From: an uncultured Bacteroidales bacterium
Lineage (GTDB): Bacteria > Bacteroidota > Bacteroidia > Bacteroidales > Bacteroidaceae
NCBI GenBank assembly: GCA_945833885.1
Contig: CAMAFY010000022.1
Coordinates: 1-44,129 of the forward strand
Direction of reading: 5' to 3'
DNA length: 44,129 bases
Below the pieces are notes generated by a model. That model saw nothing but the letters and a program-made list of their open reading frames with translations. It was not told the origin of the DNA and made no database searches. Position 1 is the first letter of the stretch. The number at the start of each line of letters is the position of its first letter. Shown piece by piece: positions 35,178 to 43,173 of this stretch. The position numbers and the translations under genes are program-made.

Positions 35178-36521
35178 ATGATACGAAAATTTATCCTGAT
35201 AACAGCCGTGTTGCTTGCCTCCGCTACCGCCAAGGCACAGCAACCGAAGGTGGAGATGGACAGCATCCCTGCCGACAGTCTTGTCGCCTTGCTCTCCGAC
35301 ATCGAGCAGGAAATGGCAAAGATGGAGCAGACAAACCATAGGAAAGGTTTCTGGCCATGGCTGAGAGATTATTTCCGTCAGGGCAACAAGAACAACGATA
35401 AAAAGGCCTTCAACTACCGTCTGATTCTTGGTCCTCACTACAGTTCGACCGAGGGCTTCGGCATCGGTATCTGCGGCACCGGCGTCTATTCGTGGGATCG
35501 TAGCGATAAGGAACTTCCGCTTTCCAACGTCATCACCTTCGGCGATTTCACCACCAAAGGTCTGGTGCGCGTGGGTATCCGCGGCACGAATTTCCTGCCC
35601 GGAAAGCGCTTCAAGTGGGAGTATGTGCTCGATGGCTGCACCTTCCCGACCGACTTTTACGGCATGGGATTCCCCTATGGCGACCAGGATGTCATGAAGA
35701 CCGAGTTCCGCAGGAACCGCTTTATCTTTGAGAACTACTTCCTCTTCCGCTTGGCGAACAACCTCTATTTCGGTCCGCATATCTCGTACGACTGGCTCGG
35801 TGCCGCCAAGGTTGAACTGCCGAAGGCGGACGATGTGGATGCCGTTTTCGGCGAGGGAGGCGTGAACCTTCCCGTGGAAACCCACATCGAACAGGGAATC
35901 CTGGAGGACGGAACCACCATGGAACAGCCGGTGAAATACTACGACACCTTCAACGGACAGCCGCGGAAGACGGGCGCCTTGAGCCTGGGAGCGACGCTGA
36001 CCTACGACTCGCGCGACTTTACCCTCAACGCCCATCGCGGAATGTATCTGCAACTCGACCAGACGGTGTCGCCGGCATGCTTCTCGAACATGGGATTCTT
36101 CGCCTCCACCGAGGCGACCTTCGACATCTATCGTAAGGTGTGGAAAGGCGCCATCCTCGCCTATGACCTCCACGGACAGTTCATCTGGGGCGACCAACCC
36201 TATTGGAGTTTCATGAGCGAACTCGGAAATCCCAAGCGAATGAGGGGCTATTACGAGGGCCGTTACCGCGACCGTCATCTCGTGGAAACCCAAATCGAAC
36301 TGCGCCAAAACCTGTGGCGGCGCTGGGGAATGGTGGTCTGGGGAGGCTGCGGAGAGGTGTTCGACAAGAAATTCAGCAAGTCGAACCTCCTGCCAACCTT
36401 CGGTATCGGCGCACGATGGGAGTTCATTAAGAACGTGAACATCCGTCTCGACTACGGCTTTACCAAAATCAACGGTAAGATGGGAGGCGGTGTCATCTTC
36501 TCGATGAACGAATCGTTCTGA
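35178..36521 (+). CDS. Omp85/BamA-like outer-membrane barrel protein
   Basis: A 447-residue protein with a signal peptide (about 1-20, FILITAVLLASATAKAQ) and no POTRA domains. The barrel starts after about residue 75 (FNYRLILGPHYSSTEGFGIG). LTYDSRDFTLNAHRGMYLQLD and GNPKRMRGYYEGRYRDRHLVETQIELRQNL are the surface-antigen/Omp85 motifs, with the conserved R-G-Y of the lid loop, and the chain ends with the barrel signature SMNESF. Short POTRA-less members are common in Bacteroidetes. They may be transport pores or assembly helpers, and the function is open. It is followed nine bases after the stop by a 22-bp array and then a PCMD-type gene in the same direction. Confidence 0.8.
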   Translation: MIRKFILITAVLLASATAKAQQPKVEMDSIPADSLVALLSDIEQEMAKMEQTNHRKGFWPWLRDYFRQGNKNNDKKAFNYRLILGPHYSSTEGFGIGICGTGVYSWDRSDKELPLSNVITFGDFTTKGLVRVGIRGTNFLPGKRFKWEYVLDGCTFPTDFYGMGFPYGDQDVMKTEFRRNRFIFENYFLFRLANNLYFGPHISYDWLGAAKVELPKADDVDAVFGEGGVNLPVETHIEQGILEDGTTMEQPVKYYDTFNGQPRKTGALSLGATLTYDSRDFTLNAHRGMYLQLDQTVSPACFSNMGFFASTEATFDIYRKVWKGAILAYDLHGQFIWGDQPYWSFMSELGNPKRMRGYYEGRYRDRHLVETQIELRQNLWRRWGMVVWGGCGEVFDKKFSKSNLLPTFGIGARWEFIKNVNIRLDYGFTKINGKMGGGVIFSMNESF

Positions 36522-36529
36522 CGCCCTTT

Positions 36530-36639
36530 CCCCGGAAACCTTTGCCTCTTCTTCGGGAAACCCGTGCCGGACTTCCGCAGAATCTCGTGCCGGACTCTGG
36601 CATGAGGGTGCGGAATCTGCCCGGAACGCAGCAAGACGA
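36530..36639. repeat. 22-bp array between Omp85-like and PCMD genes
   Basis: Five units on an exact grid from 36530, loosely CCCGGAAACCCGTGCCGGAC. Units are strongly diverged but the phase is unbroken. It starts 9 bp after the stop of the Omp85-like gene. Confidence 0.7.
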
Positions 36640-36722
36640 ACGCGAGGATTAAGCAGAAAACACAAAGGTGGATTTGCTGAAAAATCCATCTTTTCATTTG
36701 AAAACACGAAAAAACAGAATAT

Positions 36723-37754
36723 ATGAAAGGACTATTGACCATGTCGCTGGCGTTCGTTGCAACGCTCGGCGCCAAAGCACTTCCCTACAATGCTGAGGTG
36801 CTCGAACTGGCAGGAATGGACTATTCCTATGCCGAAATCGCCCAACCCTCACAGACGGATGCCGTACAGGGCGACGAACTTCTCCCCTTCGGCGACTTTA
36901 ACTCGTGGTATGTCCGCAAGATAAAGGAGAGTGGACTGATGGGGGGAAAGACGAAAACCCTTTACGAAGTGGCGCCCAACGGCAGCACCAACGAGGCACA
37001 ACCCTATAAGAACCTCGGAGGAAGTCCGTGGGCAACCTCCAACGTGTTGGCAAAACCTGTGGGAATCGTCAAGACGAACACATCGGTTTACCGCGAGGAA
37101 CGCGCCGGTCACGGATATTGTGCCAAACTCCTGACGCACCTTGAATCGTGCAAAGTGCTCGGAAGGATTAACATCGAGGTGCTCGCCGCCGGAAGTGTCT
37201 TCCTCGGAGAACTGGTGGAACCGGTGAACAGTGCCAAGAATCCCTACGGAAAGATGAGTTTCGGCATGCCGTTCAAAAAGCGTCCGAAGGCCATAAAGTT
37301 CGACTATAAGACCCACATCGTCGGCACTCCCACCCGAATCAAGAAGGGTGTGAGCAGTCGTTCCACGGTCAATGGCATGGATATGGCGGACTGTGTGCTC
37401 TATTTGCAGAAACGTTGGGAAGACGCGGACGGCAACATCTATGCGTCGCGCGTAGGAACGATGGTGCATCGCTTCAAGAAATCCACCAGCGGATGGGTAA
37501 ACAACGCCTCGTTCACCATACATTATGGCGACATCACCGGCGAAAGTTTCTACGATGCTTCGTCGATGGGCCTCAGCAAGATGCGTTGTGCCAAGAATTC
37601 AAAGGGAAAACTCGTGCCCGTGCAGGAGGTGAAATGGGAGGGCAACGCCACTCCTACGCACATCATGTTGCAGTTCTCCTCGAGCCATGGTGGCGCATAC
37701 ATCGGCACGGAAGGCAACACCCTCTGGCTCGACAATGTGCGCTTGACCTATTGA
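36723..37754 (+). CDS. Secreted PCMD-type (putative carbohydrate metabolism domain) protein
   Basis: A 343-residue protein with a signal peptide (about 1-20). The body matches the PCMD pattern: ELLPFGDFNSWYVRKI, YKNLGGSPWATSNVLAK, INIEVLAAGSVFLGEL, MSFGMPFKKRPKAIKFDYK and a final HIMLQFSSSHGGAYIGTEGNTLWLDNVRL, a galactose-binding-like beta sandwich. Members are periplasmic or surface proteins near glycan-use genes. No catalytic residues can be named. It follows the Omp85-like gene by 201 bp, and the two could share a transcript. A long hairpin lies just downstream. Confidence 0.72.
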   Translation: MKGLLTMSLAFVATLGAKALPYNAEVLELAGMDYSYAEIAQPSQTDAVQGDELLPFGDFNSWYVRKIKESGLMGGKTKTLYEVAPNGSTNEAQPYKNLGGSPWATSNVLAKPVGIVKTNTSVYREERAGHGYCAKLLTHLESCKVLGRINIEVLAAGSVFLGELVEPVNSAKNPYGKMSFGMPFKKRPKAIKFDYKTHIVGTPTRIKKGVSSRSTVNGMDMADCVLYLQKRWEDADGNIYASRVGTMVHRFKKSTSGWVNNASFTIHYGDITGESFYDASSMGLSKMRCAKNSKGKLVPVQEVKWEGNATPTHIMLQFSSSHGGAYIGTEGNTLWLDNVRLTY

Positions 37755-37786
37755 TGCCGGCACGACCGGTGCGGGAAATACGAAAC

Positions 37787-37835
37787 AACGACGGCGACAC
37801 TTTTCCAAAACGTGGGGAAGAGTGTCGCCGTCGTT
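37787..37835 (+). terminator. Long hairpin after the PCMD gene
   Basis: AACGACGGCGACACT (37787-37801) continues through TTTCC and pairs perfectly with GGGAAGAGTGTCGCCGTCGTT, ending at 37835: about 20 bp with a small loop. No T run follows on either side, so termination is likely but not classical. Confidence 0.6.
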
Positions 37836-37874
37836 GGCATTATCTGCGGATGGTTCTCCCGGTGCCGGACGAGG

Positions 37875-38006
37875 TTCCGCATCCGATGTGCTGTGGTTGG
37901 CGTATCTGATACCTTGTTGTTAGCGCATTGGATGCCGTTGTTCGTGCATCCGATATGCTATGGTTGGTGCATCCGGTGCCATTGTTGTCGCATCCATCGG
38001 CGGAAA
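37875..38006. repeat. 22-bp array downstream of the antiporter gene
   Basis: Six units on an exact grid (37875 to 38006). Each contains a small hairpin: GCAT-CCG-ATGTGC, GCAT-TGG-ATGC, GCAT-CCGAT-ATGC, GCA-TCCGG-TGC. Loops and outer bases vary while arms are kept. Confidence 0.85.
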
Positions 38007-38105
38007 GCCGGGAGGGGTGGCGGAGATGATGTCGGGGAAGTGTCCGGAACCTTATCGGGGGAGACTTCCCCGTTTGTTGTGTACCGTCTTGTGGTTCGGG
38101 CGTAG

Positions 38106-38189
38106 CATCTTATGGTTTTCCTGCGGCATCCTCCGGCTTTGGCGTAACATCCTCCGGCTTTGCCGCAGCATTCTCCGATTTTGGTGTGA
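38106..38189. repeat. 21-bp repeats forming the end of the antiporter gene
   Basis: Four 21-bp units (38106, 38127, 38148, 38169), core CATCCTCCGGCTTTGnCG. In the minus-strand reading frame they encode the antiporter tail KPEDVTPKPEDAAGKP, a 7-residue repeat. The stop codon falls inside the first unit. The 21-bp length keeps the frame, unlike the 22-bp arrays outside genes. Confidence 0.9.
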
Positions 38190-39612
38190 GCAATAGCAGA
38201 CGGTCGCCGGGGAGGAGGGGGAGTTTGCCATCGGGGACAAGGTATTTCTCCCCGCGTTTCACCATGATCACCAGCATGCCGGCGGGCAGAATCTGGTCTT
38301 TCAGCGTGTTGCCGTGGGCGAGATGTCCGGCAGAGAGGATGATTTCGTTGAGGTCCGAACCCAGTTCTTCGGGCAGTTCCACACCGAACTCGTTGCCGCT
38401 CTTTTCCAGAGGGGCGGAAAGTCCGAGGGCGCGTGCCACAAAGGAGATGCTCGTGCCTTGGACAATGAGGGAGATGATGGTGATGAAGAAGACGATGTTG
38501 AAGATGATGTTTGCCCCCTCAATCTGTGCCACCACGGGATAAGTGGCGAAGATGATGGGTACGGCGCCGCGTAGTCCGACCCACGAGACCAGGGTGCGCG
38601 ACGGAAGATTGACGCGGCGGAAGGGCAGCAGGCAGAGGAAGACGCTCAAAGGACGGGCGGCGACGATGAGGAATACGGCGATGAGCGACGCCACGGCGGC
38701 GACATCCACCAGTTCGTGCGGGTTGACGAGGAGACCGAGGCAGAGGAACATGATGATTTGGAACAACCATGTGAGTCCGTCCATAAAGGTGGCGATTTCG
38801 CGACGGTGGCATATCGGGGCGTTTCCCACCGTCATTCCGGCGATGTAGACGGCAAGATAGCCGTTGCCGTGCAGCAGTTGGGTGAAGGAAAAGGTGAAGA
38901 ATACGAAGGAAAGCAGGAGGATGGGGTAGAGCGCGTGGTTGTCGATGTTCAGACGATTGAGGGCAACGACGGCGATGCGCCCGATAACGTATCCCAGAAT
39001 GCCGCCGACGGCCATCTGTATGAGGAACATCCACACCACTTCTCCCGCAGACATCCCTGCGGAGGATAGGCATTGCAGCAGGACGAGGGTGAGCATGTAG
39101 GCCATAGGGTCGTTGCTGCCGCTTTCAAGTTCCAGCATCGGGCGCAGGTTGTGCTGGAGTTCCATTTTCTGTGAGCGGAGAATGGCGAAGACGGAGGCGG
39201 AGTCGGTGGACGACATTGTGGAGGCGAGGAGCAGGGATGCCGCGAGTCCGAAATGAATGTTCGTCCACGACAGTCCGGAAAGCCACCAGATGAAGAGACC
39301 GGTGAGGAGGGCCGTCAGCATCACTCCCAATGTAGACAGCATGATACCCGGGAAAATGACGGGGCGGATGGCGGAGTAGCGGGTGTCCATACCGCCGGAA
39401 AAGAGGATGACACTCAGTGCCACCATACCGATGCTTTGGGCTTCGGCGGCATTGTGGAACTGCAGTCCGATGCCGTCGCTGCCGAAAATCATGCCGACAA
39501 TGAGGAAGAGCAGAAGGGTGGGGACGCCGAATTTATAGCCCGTCTTCCCGGCAATGATGCTGACGAAAAGGAGGATGGAGCCCAGCAGGAGGGCGTTTTC
39601 TGAGGTAATCAT
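38110..39612 (-). CDS. K+/H+ antiporter (CPA family with TrkA-C domain)
   Basis: A 500-residue inner-membrane protein with about 12-13 membrane segments (1-395). It has the exchanger motifs FGVPTLLLFLIVGMIFGSDGIGL, ASTMSSTDSASVFAILR (ion-site Asp) and SWVGLRGAVPIIFATYPVV. A cytoplasmic TrkA-C/RCK-C domain follows (about 415-485, LPAGMLVIMVKRGEKYLVPDGKLPLLPGDRLLLL), typical of NhaP2/CvrA-type potassium or sodium efflux antiporters. The frame is open 51 codons upstream, but a perfect promoter lies within that stretch, so ATG 39612 is the start. The last 20 residues are a KPED-type heptad repeat encoded by tandem repeats and are not part of the family. Confidence 0.9.
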   Translation of the reverse strand: MITSENALLLGSILLFVSIIAGKTGYKFGVPTLLLFLIVGMIFGSDGIGLQFHNAAEAQSIGMVALSVILFSGGMDTRYSAIRPVIFPGIMLSTLGVMLTALLTGLFIWWLSGLSWTNIHFGLAASLLLASTMSSTDSASVFAILRSQKMELQHNLRPMLELESGSNDPMAYMLTLVLLQCLSSAGMSAGEVVWMFLIQMAVGGILGYVIGRIAVVALNRLNIDNHALYPILLLSFVFFTFSFTQLLHGNGYLAVYIAGMTVGNAPICHRREIATFMDGLTWLFQIIMFLCLGLLVNPHELVDVAAVASLIAVFLIVAARPLSVFLCLLPFRRVNLPSRTLVSWVGLRGAVPIIFATYPVVAQIEGANIIFNIVFFITIISLIVQGTSISFVARALGLSAPLEKSGNEFGVELPEELGSDLNEIILSAGHLAHGNTLKDQILPAGMLVIMVKRGEKYLVPDGKLPLLPGDRLLLLTPKSENAAAKPEDVTPKPEDAAGKP

Positions 39613-39697
39613 GGTTGTGGTAGTTTTTTCTGTTGAGGAGGGTGGTCCCCCGTATGCGGTGAGGTTACTGTGGGTAAGTGCTTGCAGATATTCGGCA

Positions 39698-39729
39698 CAA
39701 AGATAATGATTTATATTGAGATGGGCAAA
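39698..39729 (-). promoter_or_regulatory. Bacteroidetes promoter for the antiporter
   Basis: Minus strand: TTTG (39729-39726), 20 bases, TATCTTTG (39705-39698). It lies 86 bp upstream of ATG 39612 and fixes that start over longer alternatives. Confidence 0.78.
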
Positions 39730-39755
39730 TAATTCAGGTGTTGGTATTGTTACCT

Positions 39756-39990
39756 TGGATTTCATCCCCCGTTTTGACTTTGTCTTCTTCCTCCATGACT
39801 TCGTCTTCCTCTGTCACGACTCGGCATAGTTTGAGTAAACTCAACCTCTGCTCTCGCTGCTCCATCGGTTCGCGCCTCGGCAATATTCAAGCAAGCTTGG
39901 CTACGCCTTGCTCCTTGACTTCGTCTTCCTCTGTCGCGACTCGGCATAATCCAAGCAAGCTTGGCTTCTGCTCTCGCTGCTCCGTCGGTT
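39756..39990 (+). repeat. Dispersed element cluster R3 (three copies of the core)
   Basis: Starts TTGGATTTCATCCCCCGTTT. It holds three core copies CTCGGCAnA - inverted repeat - CTGCTCTCGCTGCTCC with the arms TTGAGT/ACTCAA (39831-39844), TCAAGC/GCTTGG (39887-39900) and CCAAGC/GCTTGG (39951-39964), each around AA. TTCGTCTTCCTCTGTC(A/G)CGAC precedes two of them. No gene lies in 39730-41042. Confidence 0.85.
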
Positions 39991-40048
39991 CCACCCCTCT
40001 ATCATAAAATGTGGCGTGAGCATTGATTCCCTGTTTCGGAAATCAAAA

Positions 40049-40136
40049 ACATCGGACTTCTTTGGTGTATAGTACCGATGTTTTGCCTCAAAAGTACGGA
40101 GGTTTGCCTCAAAGAAGTCCGATGTTTTCAGTTTCC
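40049..40136. repeat. 22-bp array in the 40-kb gap
   Basis: Four units (40049, 40071, 40093, 40115) around AGTACCGATGTTTTGCCTCA. It is related to the arrays at 769, 25044 and 33233 through CGGAnGTTTnC...CAAA. Confidence 0.88.
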
Positions 40137-40479
40137 GGAATTTACCCCGGAAAAAAGTTTTTTTGTTTTTCTCCTACATTCCTACACCCATCTACCGAAA
40201 TTGCCTTTATACATTGATGATTTGGGGTGAAGGAAAGGGTGTAGGATATCCCTTTTGGTGTAGGATAATCCTACATTTTCAGTGTTTTTCATCGCATTTC
40301 CGTCTGATTTAATCCTTATTTCCATAAGGAAACTGCAACTTTTTTGAGCGTTTTTCCTGACGGATTGTAGTGCCCTCTGTCGCCATATTCCAACGTAGAA
40401 GTGATATCCAACGTTTTTGTTCAGCCATATGGGCTGAGATGAGCTTGCTCAATCTATGCCGTGCAACCGACGACAAACC

Positions 40480-40580
40480 GAGTGCCATCAAGTTTACTTG
40501 AATGGCCGAGGTGCGAAGGAGGAAGGCGAGGCCAAGGAGGAAGTAGACGAAGTCAAAACGAAGGATGAAATCCAAGGAAT
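40480..40580 (-). repeat. Dispersed element copy R4, inverted
   Basis: Read on the minus strand: TTGGATTTCATCCTTCGTTT (from about 40579), a TTCCTCCTTGGCCTCGCC stretch, CTCGGCCAT and the inverted repeat TCAAGT-AA-ACTTGA (40501-40488). An open frame across it (40309-40719) is not accepted as a gene. The flanks 40137-40479 and 40581-40726 hold nothing clear. Confidence 0.7.
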
Positions 40581-40726
40581 TTCCTATAGCGGTTTTTATG
40601 CCTGTGCCAACAGCGTAATAGTATGTTGATAAAGGCAAAATTAGGGAATAAATACAAGCTTTCCAATTTTTGCACTTGGAAAAACGGAAAGAAGAAGAAT
40701 TCTTGCCATTTTCTGTCAAAGAAACG

Positions 40727-40900
40727 AAGGCAAAGTCAACGTTTCCGTTAAGCGAGAGCAGAGGGCAAACTTGTTTGGACTTTGCCGAGCGCAGGAAAGG
40801 AAGGCAAAGTCAACGTTTCCGTTAAGCGAGAGTAGAGGGCAAACTTGTTTGGACTATGCCGAGCGCAGGAAACGAAGGCAAAGCCAAACTGTCCGAAACA
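40727..40900 (-). repeat. 74-bp tandem copies of the dispersed element (R5)
   Basis: AAGGCAAAGTCAACGTTTCC begins at 40727 and 40801, and a partial third (AAGGCAAAGCC) at 40875, exactly 74 bp apart. On the minus strand each full copy reads CTCGGCAnAGT, the inverted repeat CCAAAC-AA-GTTTGC (40778-40765 and 40852-40839), CTCTnCTCTCGCT and TAACGGAAACG. The two copies differ at a handful of sites only. Confidence 0.88.
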
Positions 40901-41042
40901 GAGGTCATCACTACAGTGAAGGAAATCCGCCTCCAGCCGCAAGGCTTTGAAATGACGGAAAACAGTCCCATCATCCCGCTTGGTATACGAGATTGTGGGA
41001 CTGTTGTTTGCGTGGAGGTTTTGCAGGTCTTTCAGTTTTTTC

Positions 41043-41693
41043 TCACTGGTTGTTTTTCAACCATTCCACACGCCTTTGGTCGGGAAGATGCTTGACCTTG
41101 AAGTCTGAAAAGCGTGCCTTGAAGCCTTTTCCGTCGGGGCATGCCGCCACGGGGCCCACCTGCAACGGACAGTTGTCCTTCATCCAGAGTGTGCGCATCA
41201 TGGTGTATTTCCTGTCGTCAAAGCTATAATAGATTTCTATGGCATCCAGCCGGCGTATAGCCTTGAGCCAAAGATAGGGGATAGGCTCTTCAAGCTGTAT
41301 CACACTCCAGTCAGAGGTATGATGCGTAACCACAGTGGAGATGTTGAATTTGCCGTCGACAAACTCAATGCCGAACTTCACATAGTTCTCGTGGTCCTGG
41401 CGGATCATCATCCCGGCCTGGTCGAAGCGAACCTTATAATCGCCGCTCACCTTGATCTTGGCCTCAAACTCCCCACCGTATGTGGCATAGAGGAAGGGTC
41501 CGTCATCCACGGTAAACCCATAGTGGGCAATGCGCCAATAGTCGGTTTGGGCAGGGACATCCATTTCAAGTGTACCTTCGTGGATGGTATAGGATTCGGG
41601 CTCGTTGAACCATTGCATCTTCTCGAGCGATTGTGCCTGTGCCGTCAGGCTGAGTGCAGCGACGGACGTGGCGAACAGAGTTTTCATTTGCAT
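41043..41693 (-). CDS. Secreted DUF1349 (concanavalin-like) protein
   Basis: A 216-residue protein with a signal peptide (about 1-21, KTLFATSVAALSLTAQAQ). The rest is DUF1349, a lectin/glucanase-like jelly roll related to YesU: MQWFNEPESYTIHEGTLEMDVPAQTDYWR, FEAKIKVSGDYKVRFDQAGMMIRQDHENYVKFGIEF and LWLKAIRRLDAIEIYYSFDDRKYTMMR are characteristic. It is probably a periplasmic carbohydrate-binding protein; no catalytic residues are evident. Two in-frame ATGs (41693, 41687) are equally possible. It follows the LuxR-type gene by 71 bp on the same strand, so the regulator may control it. A -7-like TATCTTTG lies at 41728-41721 between them, without a clear -33 box. Confidence 0.82.
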   Translation of the reverse strand: MQMKTLFATSVAALSLTAQAQSLEKMQWFNEPESYTIHEGTLEMDVPAQTDYWRIAHYGFTVDDGPFLYATYGGEFEAKIKVSGDYKVRFDQAGMMIRQDHENYVKFGIEFVDGKFNISTVVTHHTSDWSVIQLEEPIPYLWLKAIRRLDAIEIYYSFDDRKYTMMRTLWMKDNCPLQVGPVAACPDGKGFKARFSDFKVKHLPDQRRVEWLKNNQ

Positions 41694-41764
41694 AATTTTT
41701 CACTTTTTGGAATTCCGGTGCAAAGATAGGTAAGAATGGAGAACCCTGCAATAGTGATTTTTCA

Positions 41765-42535
41765 TCATCTCGTGCCCAACAGTCCTAACTTTCCGGCCAC
41801 CGCAATTGCTTCTGCTGTATTTTGGCAGAGCAGTTTGCGCATGATGTGCTGTCTGTGATTGTTGACGGTGTTTATGCTGATGTGCAGCAATTCCGCTATC
41901 TGCTTGCTTGCTTTTCCCTGACCGGTCAGTTCCAGAATCTCGCGTTCCCTGGCTGTGAGGAGGGTCTGCATGTTGATGGAAGAATGGCTGACCAACGTAT
42001 CATCGAGGGAGCGGACAATTCCTGACGCTCCGCTGTGTTGGTGCGCGGCAGTATAGAGGCAAAGCGTAATCCGCACGTTGCCTCTGGCATCGTGGTCAAG
42101 ATAGAAGATGCGGTGTCGGACGTTAAGGACGAGGCCTTGGGCATCGCGCATACGTATGAAATGTTGCAGATAATAGTCGGACTTCTGCTCGGCAGGCTGT
42201 TCGTTTACAAACGACAGGAACTGCAATTCCCATGCAATCTTTTCGACCATGTCATCAGGGTGGATGCGGTCCATAAGTTTCTTTTCCCAAATGGATTCCA
42301 CTTCTTCTGTCGCGTTGCCCAAACCCAGTCTCTCGCCCAAATGCCCGTAGCAGATGTAACTTGTGGCAAGGGGCATGTTGCTCAATACTGCCACAGCATT
42401 TTCTGCCACACAATAATGTCGGGCCACGGTCTTTGCGTTGTTGTAGAGCGCGAAGAATTCGTTGTCGCAACTGAACTCGTGATTCAACAGTTGCCTGTTG
42501 AGTTCTTCTCTTTCGGTTTTCTGTTTTGATGCCAT
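41765..42535 (-). CDS. LuxR-type HTH transcriptional regulator
   Basis: A 256-residue protein. The C terminus (about 193-250) is a GerE/LuxR helix-turn-helix: LTAREREILELTGQGKASKQ, then IAELLHISINTVNNHRQHIMRKL, with the recognition helix SINTVNNHRQHI. The N-terminal 165 residues look PAS-like (IHPDDMVEKIAWELQFLSFV, then FIRMRDAQGLVLNVRHRIFYLDHDARGNVRITLCLY) and should sense a small molecule or redox state; there is no receiver aspartate, so it is not a classical response regulator. Paired PAS-LuxR regulators of this size are common in Bacteroidetes. The likely target is the adjacent DUF1349 gene. Start ATG 42535 directly abuts a dispersed repeat. Confidence 0.85.
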   Translation of the reverse strand: MASKQKTEREELNRQLLNHEFSCDNEFFALYNNAKTVARHYCVAENAVAVLSNMPLATSYICYGHLGERLGLGNATEEVESIWEKKLMDRIHPDDMVEKIAWELQFLSFVNEQPAEQKSDYYLQHFIRMRDAQGLVLNVRHRIFYLDHDARGNVRITLCLYTAAHQHSGASGIVRSLDDTLVSHSSINMQTLLTAREREILELTGQGKASKQIAELLHISINTVNNHRQHIMRKLLCQNTAEAIAVAGKLGLLGTR

Positions 42536-42542
42536 GTTATTT

Positions 42543-42730
42543 TAGTTTGGATTTCATCCTTCGTTTTGGCTTTATCTTCTTCCTACTCACTCGGGATAGT
42601 CTGAGTAATTGGCTTCGCCTTCCTCCTTGGCTTTGTCTTCCTCTGTCACGACTCGGCAATATTCAAGCAAGCTTGGCTTCTGCTCTCGCTGCTCCATCGC
42701 TTGTCCTCTGCTCTCGCTTAACGAAAACGT
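42543..42730 (+). repeat. Dispersed element copy R6
   Basis: Begins TTGGATTTCATCCTTCGTTT eight bases before the LuxR ATG on the other strand. It includes a degenerate core (CTGAGT-AA-TTGG, near 42600), then the full core CACGACTCGGCAATAT, the inverted repeat TCAAGC-AA-GCTTGG (42663-42676), CTGCTCTCGCTGCTCC and CTCTGCTCTCGCTTAACG. Further right, 42731-42949 has no convincing gene. Confidence 0.85.
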
Positions 42731-42949
42731 CCCCTTTCGAAGGAGGTTCTTGTCGGTGAGACCCTGTAGTAGTATGACCATATCTTTCGGACACTTTACC
42801 GGCATAGTCCATGGTGCGTGCCGGTTATCTTGTCAGCCCCATACGGCGGACGATGCCATGCATACCTGCCGGCAGGGCTTTCAGCGGGTAGTTTTGGGCA
42901 GACGGTATGTGTGGTTCCGGCTTTTCGGGACGTTTCATTTGTCATAGAC

Positions 42950-43153
42950 TCATTTGTTGCTTCGGATTTCCAGTGTTATATCCATATATGACCGCTTGCC
43001 GTCAATATAGTCAGCATAAAGTTGCTCTTCACTTCTGCCTTTCAGGACGTGGCACTTGCCGCAAAGTTCACAATTATGCAGACATCTCCATTCATTCAGA
43101 ACATAATCCAAACGTTCCTCTCGTGTGGATGATTCTATATTCGGTGCGGTCAT
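42950..43153 (-). CDS. Small Cys-rich conserved protein
   Basis: A 67-residue protein with a clustered cysteine motif C-x3-C-x2-C-x2-C (CLHNCELCGKC, about 24-34) that could bind zinc or an iron-sulfur cluster, followed by YADYIDGKRSYMDITLEIR. I recall similar short Bacteroidetes proteins with a GKRSY/F motif but no known function. It lies 20 bp after the FKBP gene on the same strand, so it probably belongs to the DUF1294-FKBP transcript. Its cytoplasmic location is inferred from the lack of a signal peptide. Confidence 0.65.
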   Translation of the reverse strand: MTAPNIESSTREERLDYVLNEWRCLHNCELCGKCHVLKGRSEEQLYADYIDGKRSYMDITLEIRSNK

Positions 43154-43173
43154 TTATTATTCTATTCAGTAAG

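Noticed and set aside
39613..39765. N-terminal extension of the antiporter by 51 codons
   Set aside because: A perfect promoter (39698-39729) lies inside it and the family start is MITSENALLLGS.
40309..40719. Open frame of 136 codons on the minus strand
   Set aside because: Its middle is dispersed element R4 and the rest has no family pattern. The frame is open mainly because element copies lack stops in that frame.
42587..42805. Open frame of 72 codons with MEQREQKPSLL on the minus strand
   Set aside because: The second half is R6 read in the same frame as the FKBP tail. The first half (MPVKCPKDMVILL...) could be a small gene end but shows no start signal or known motif.
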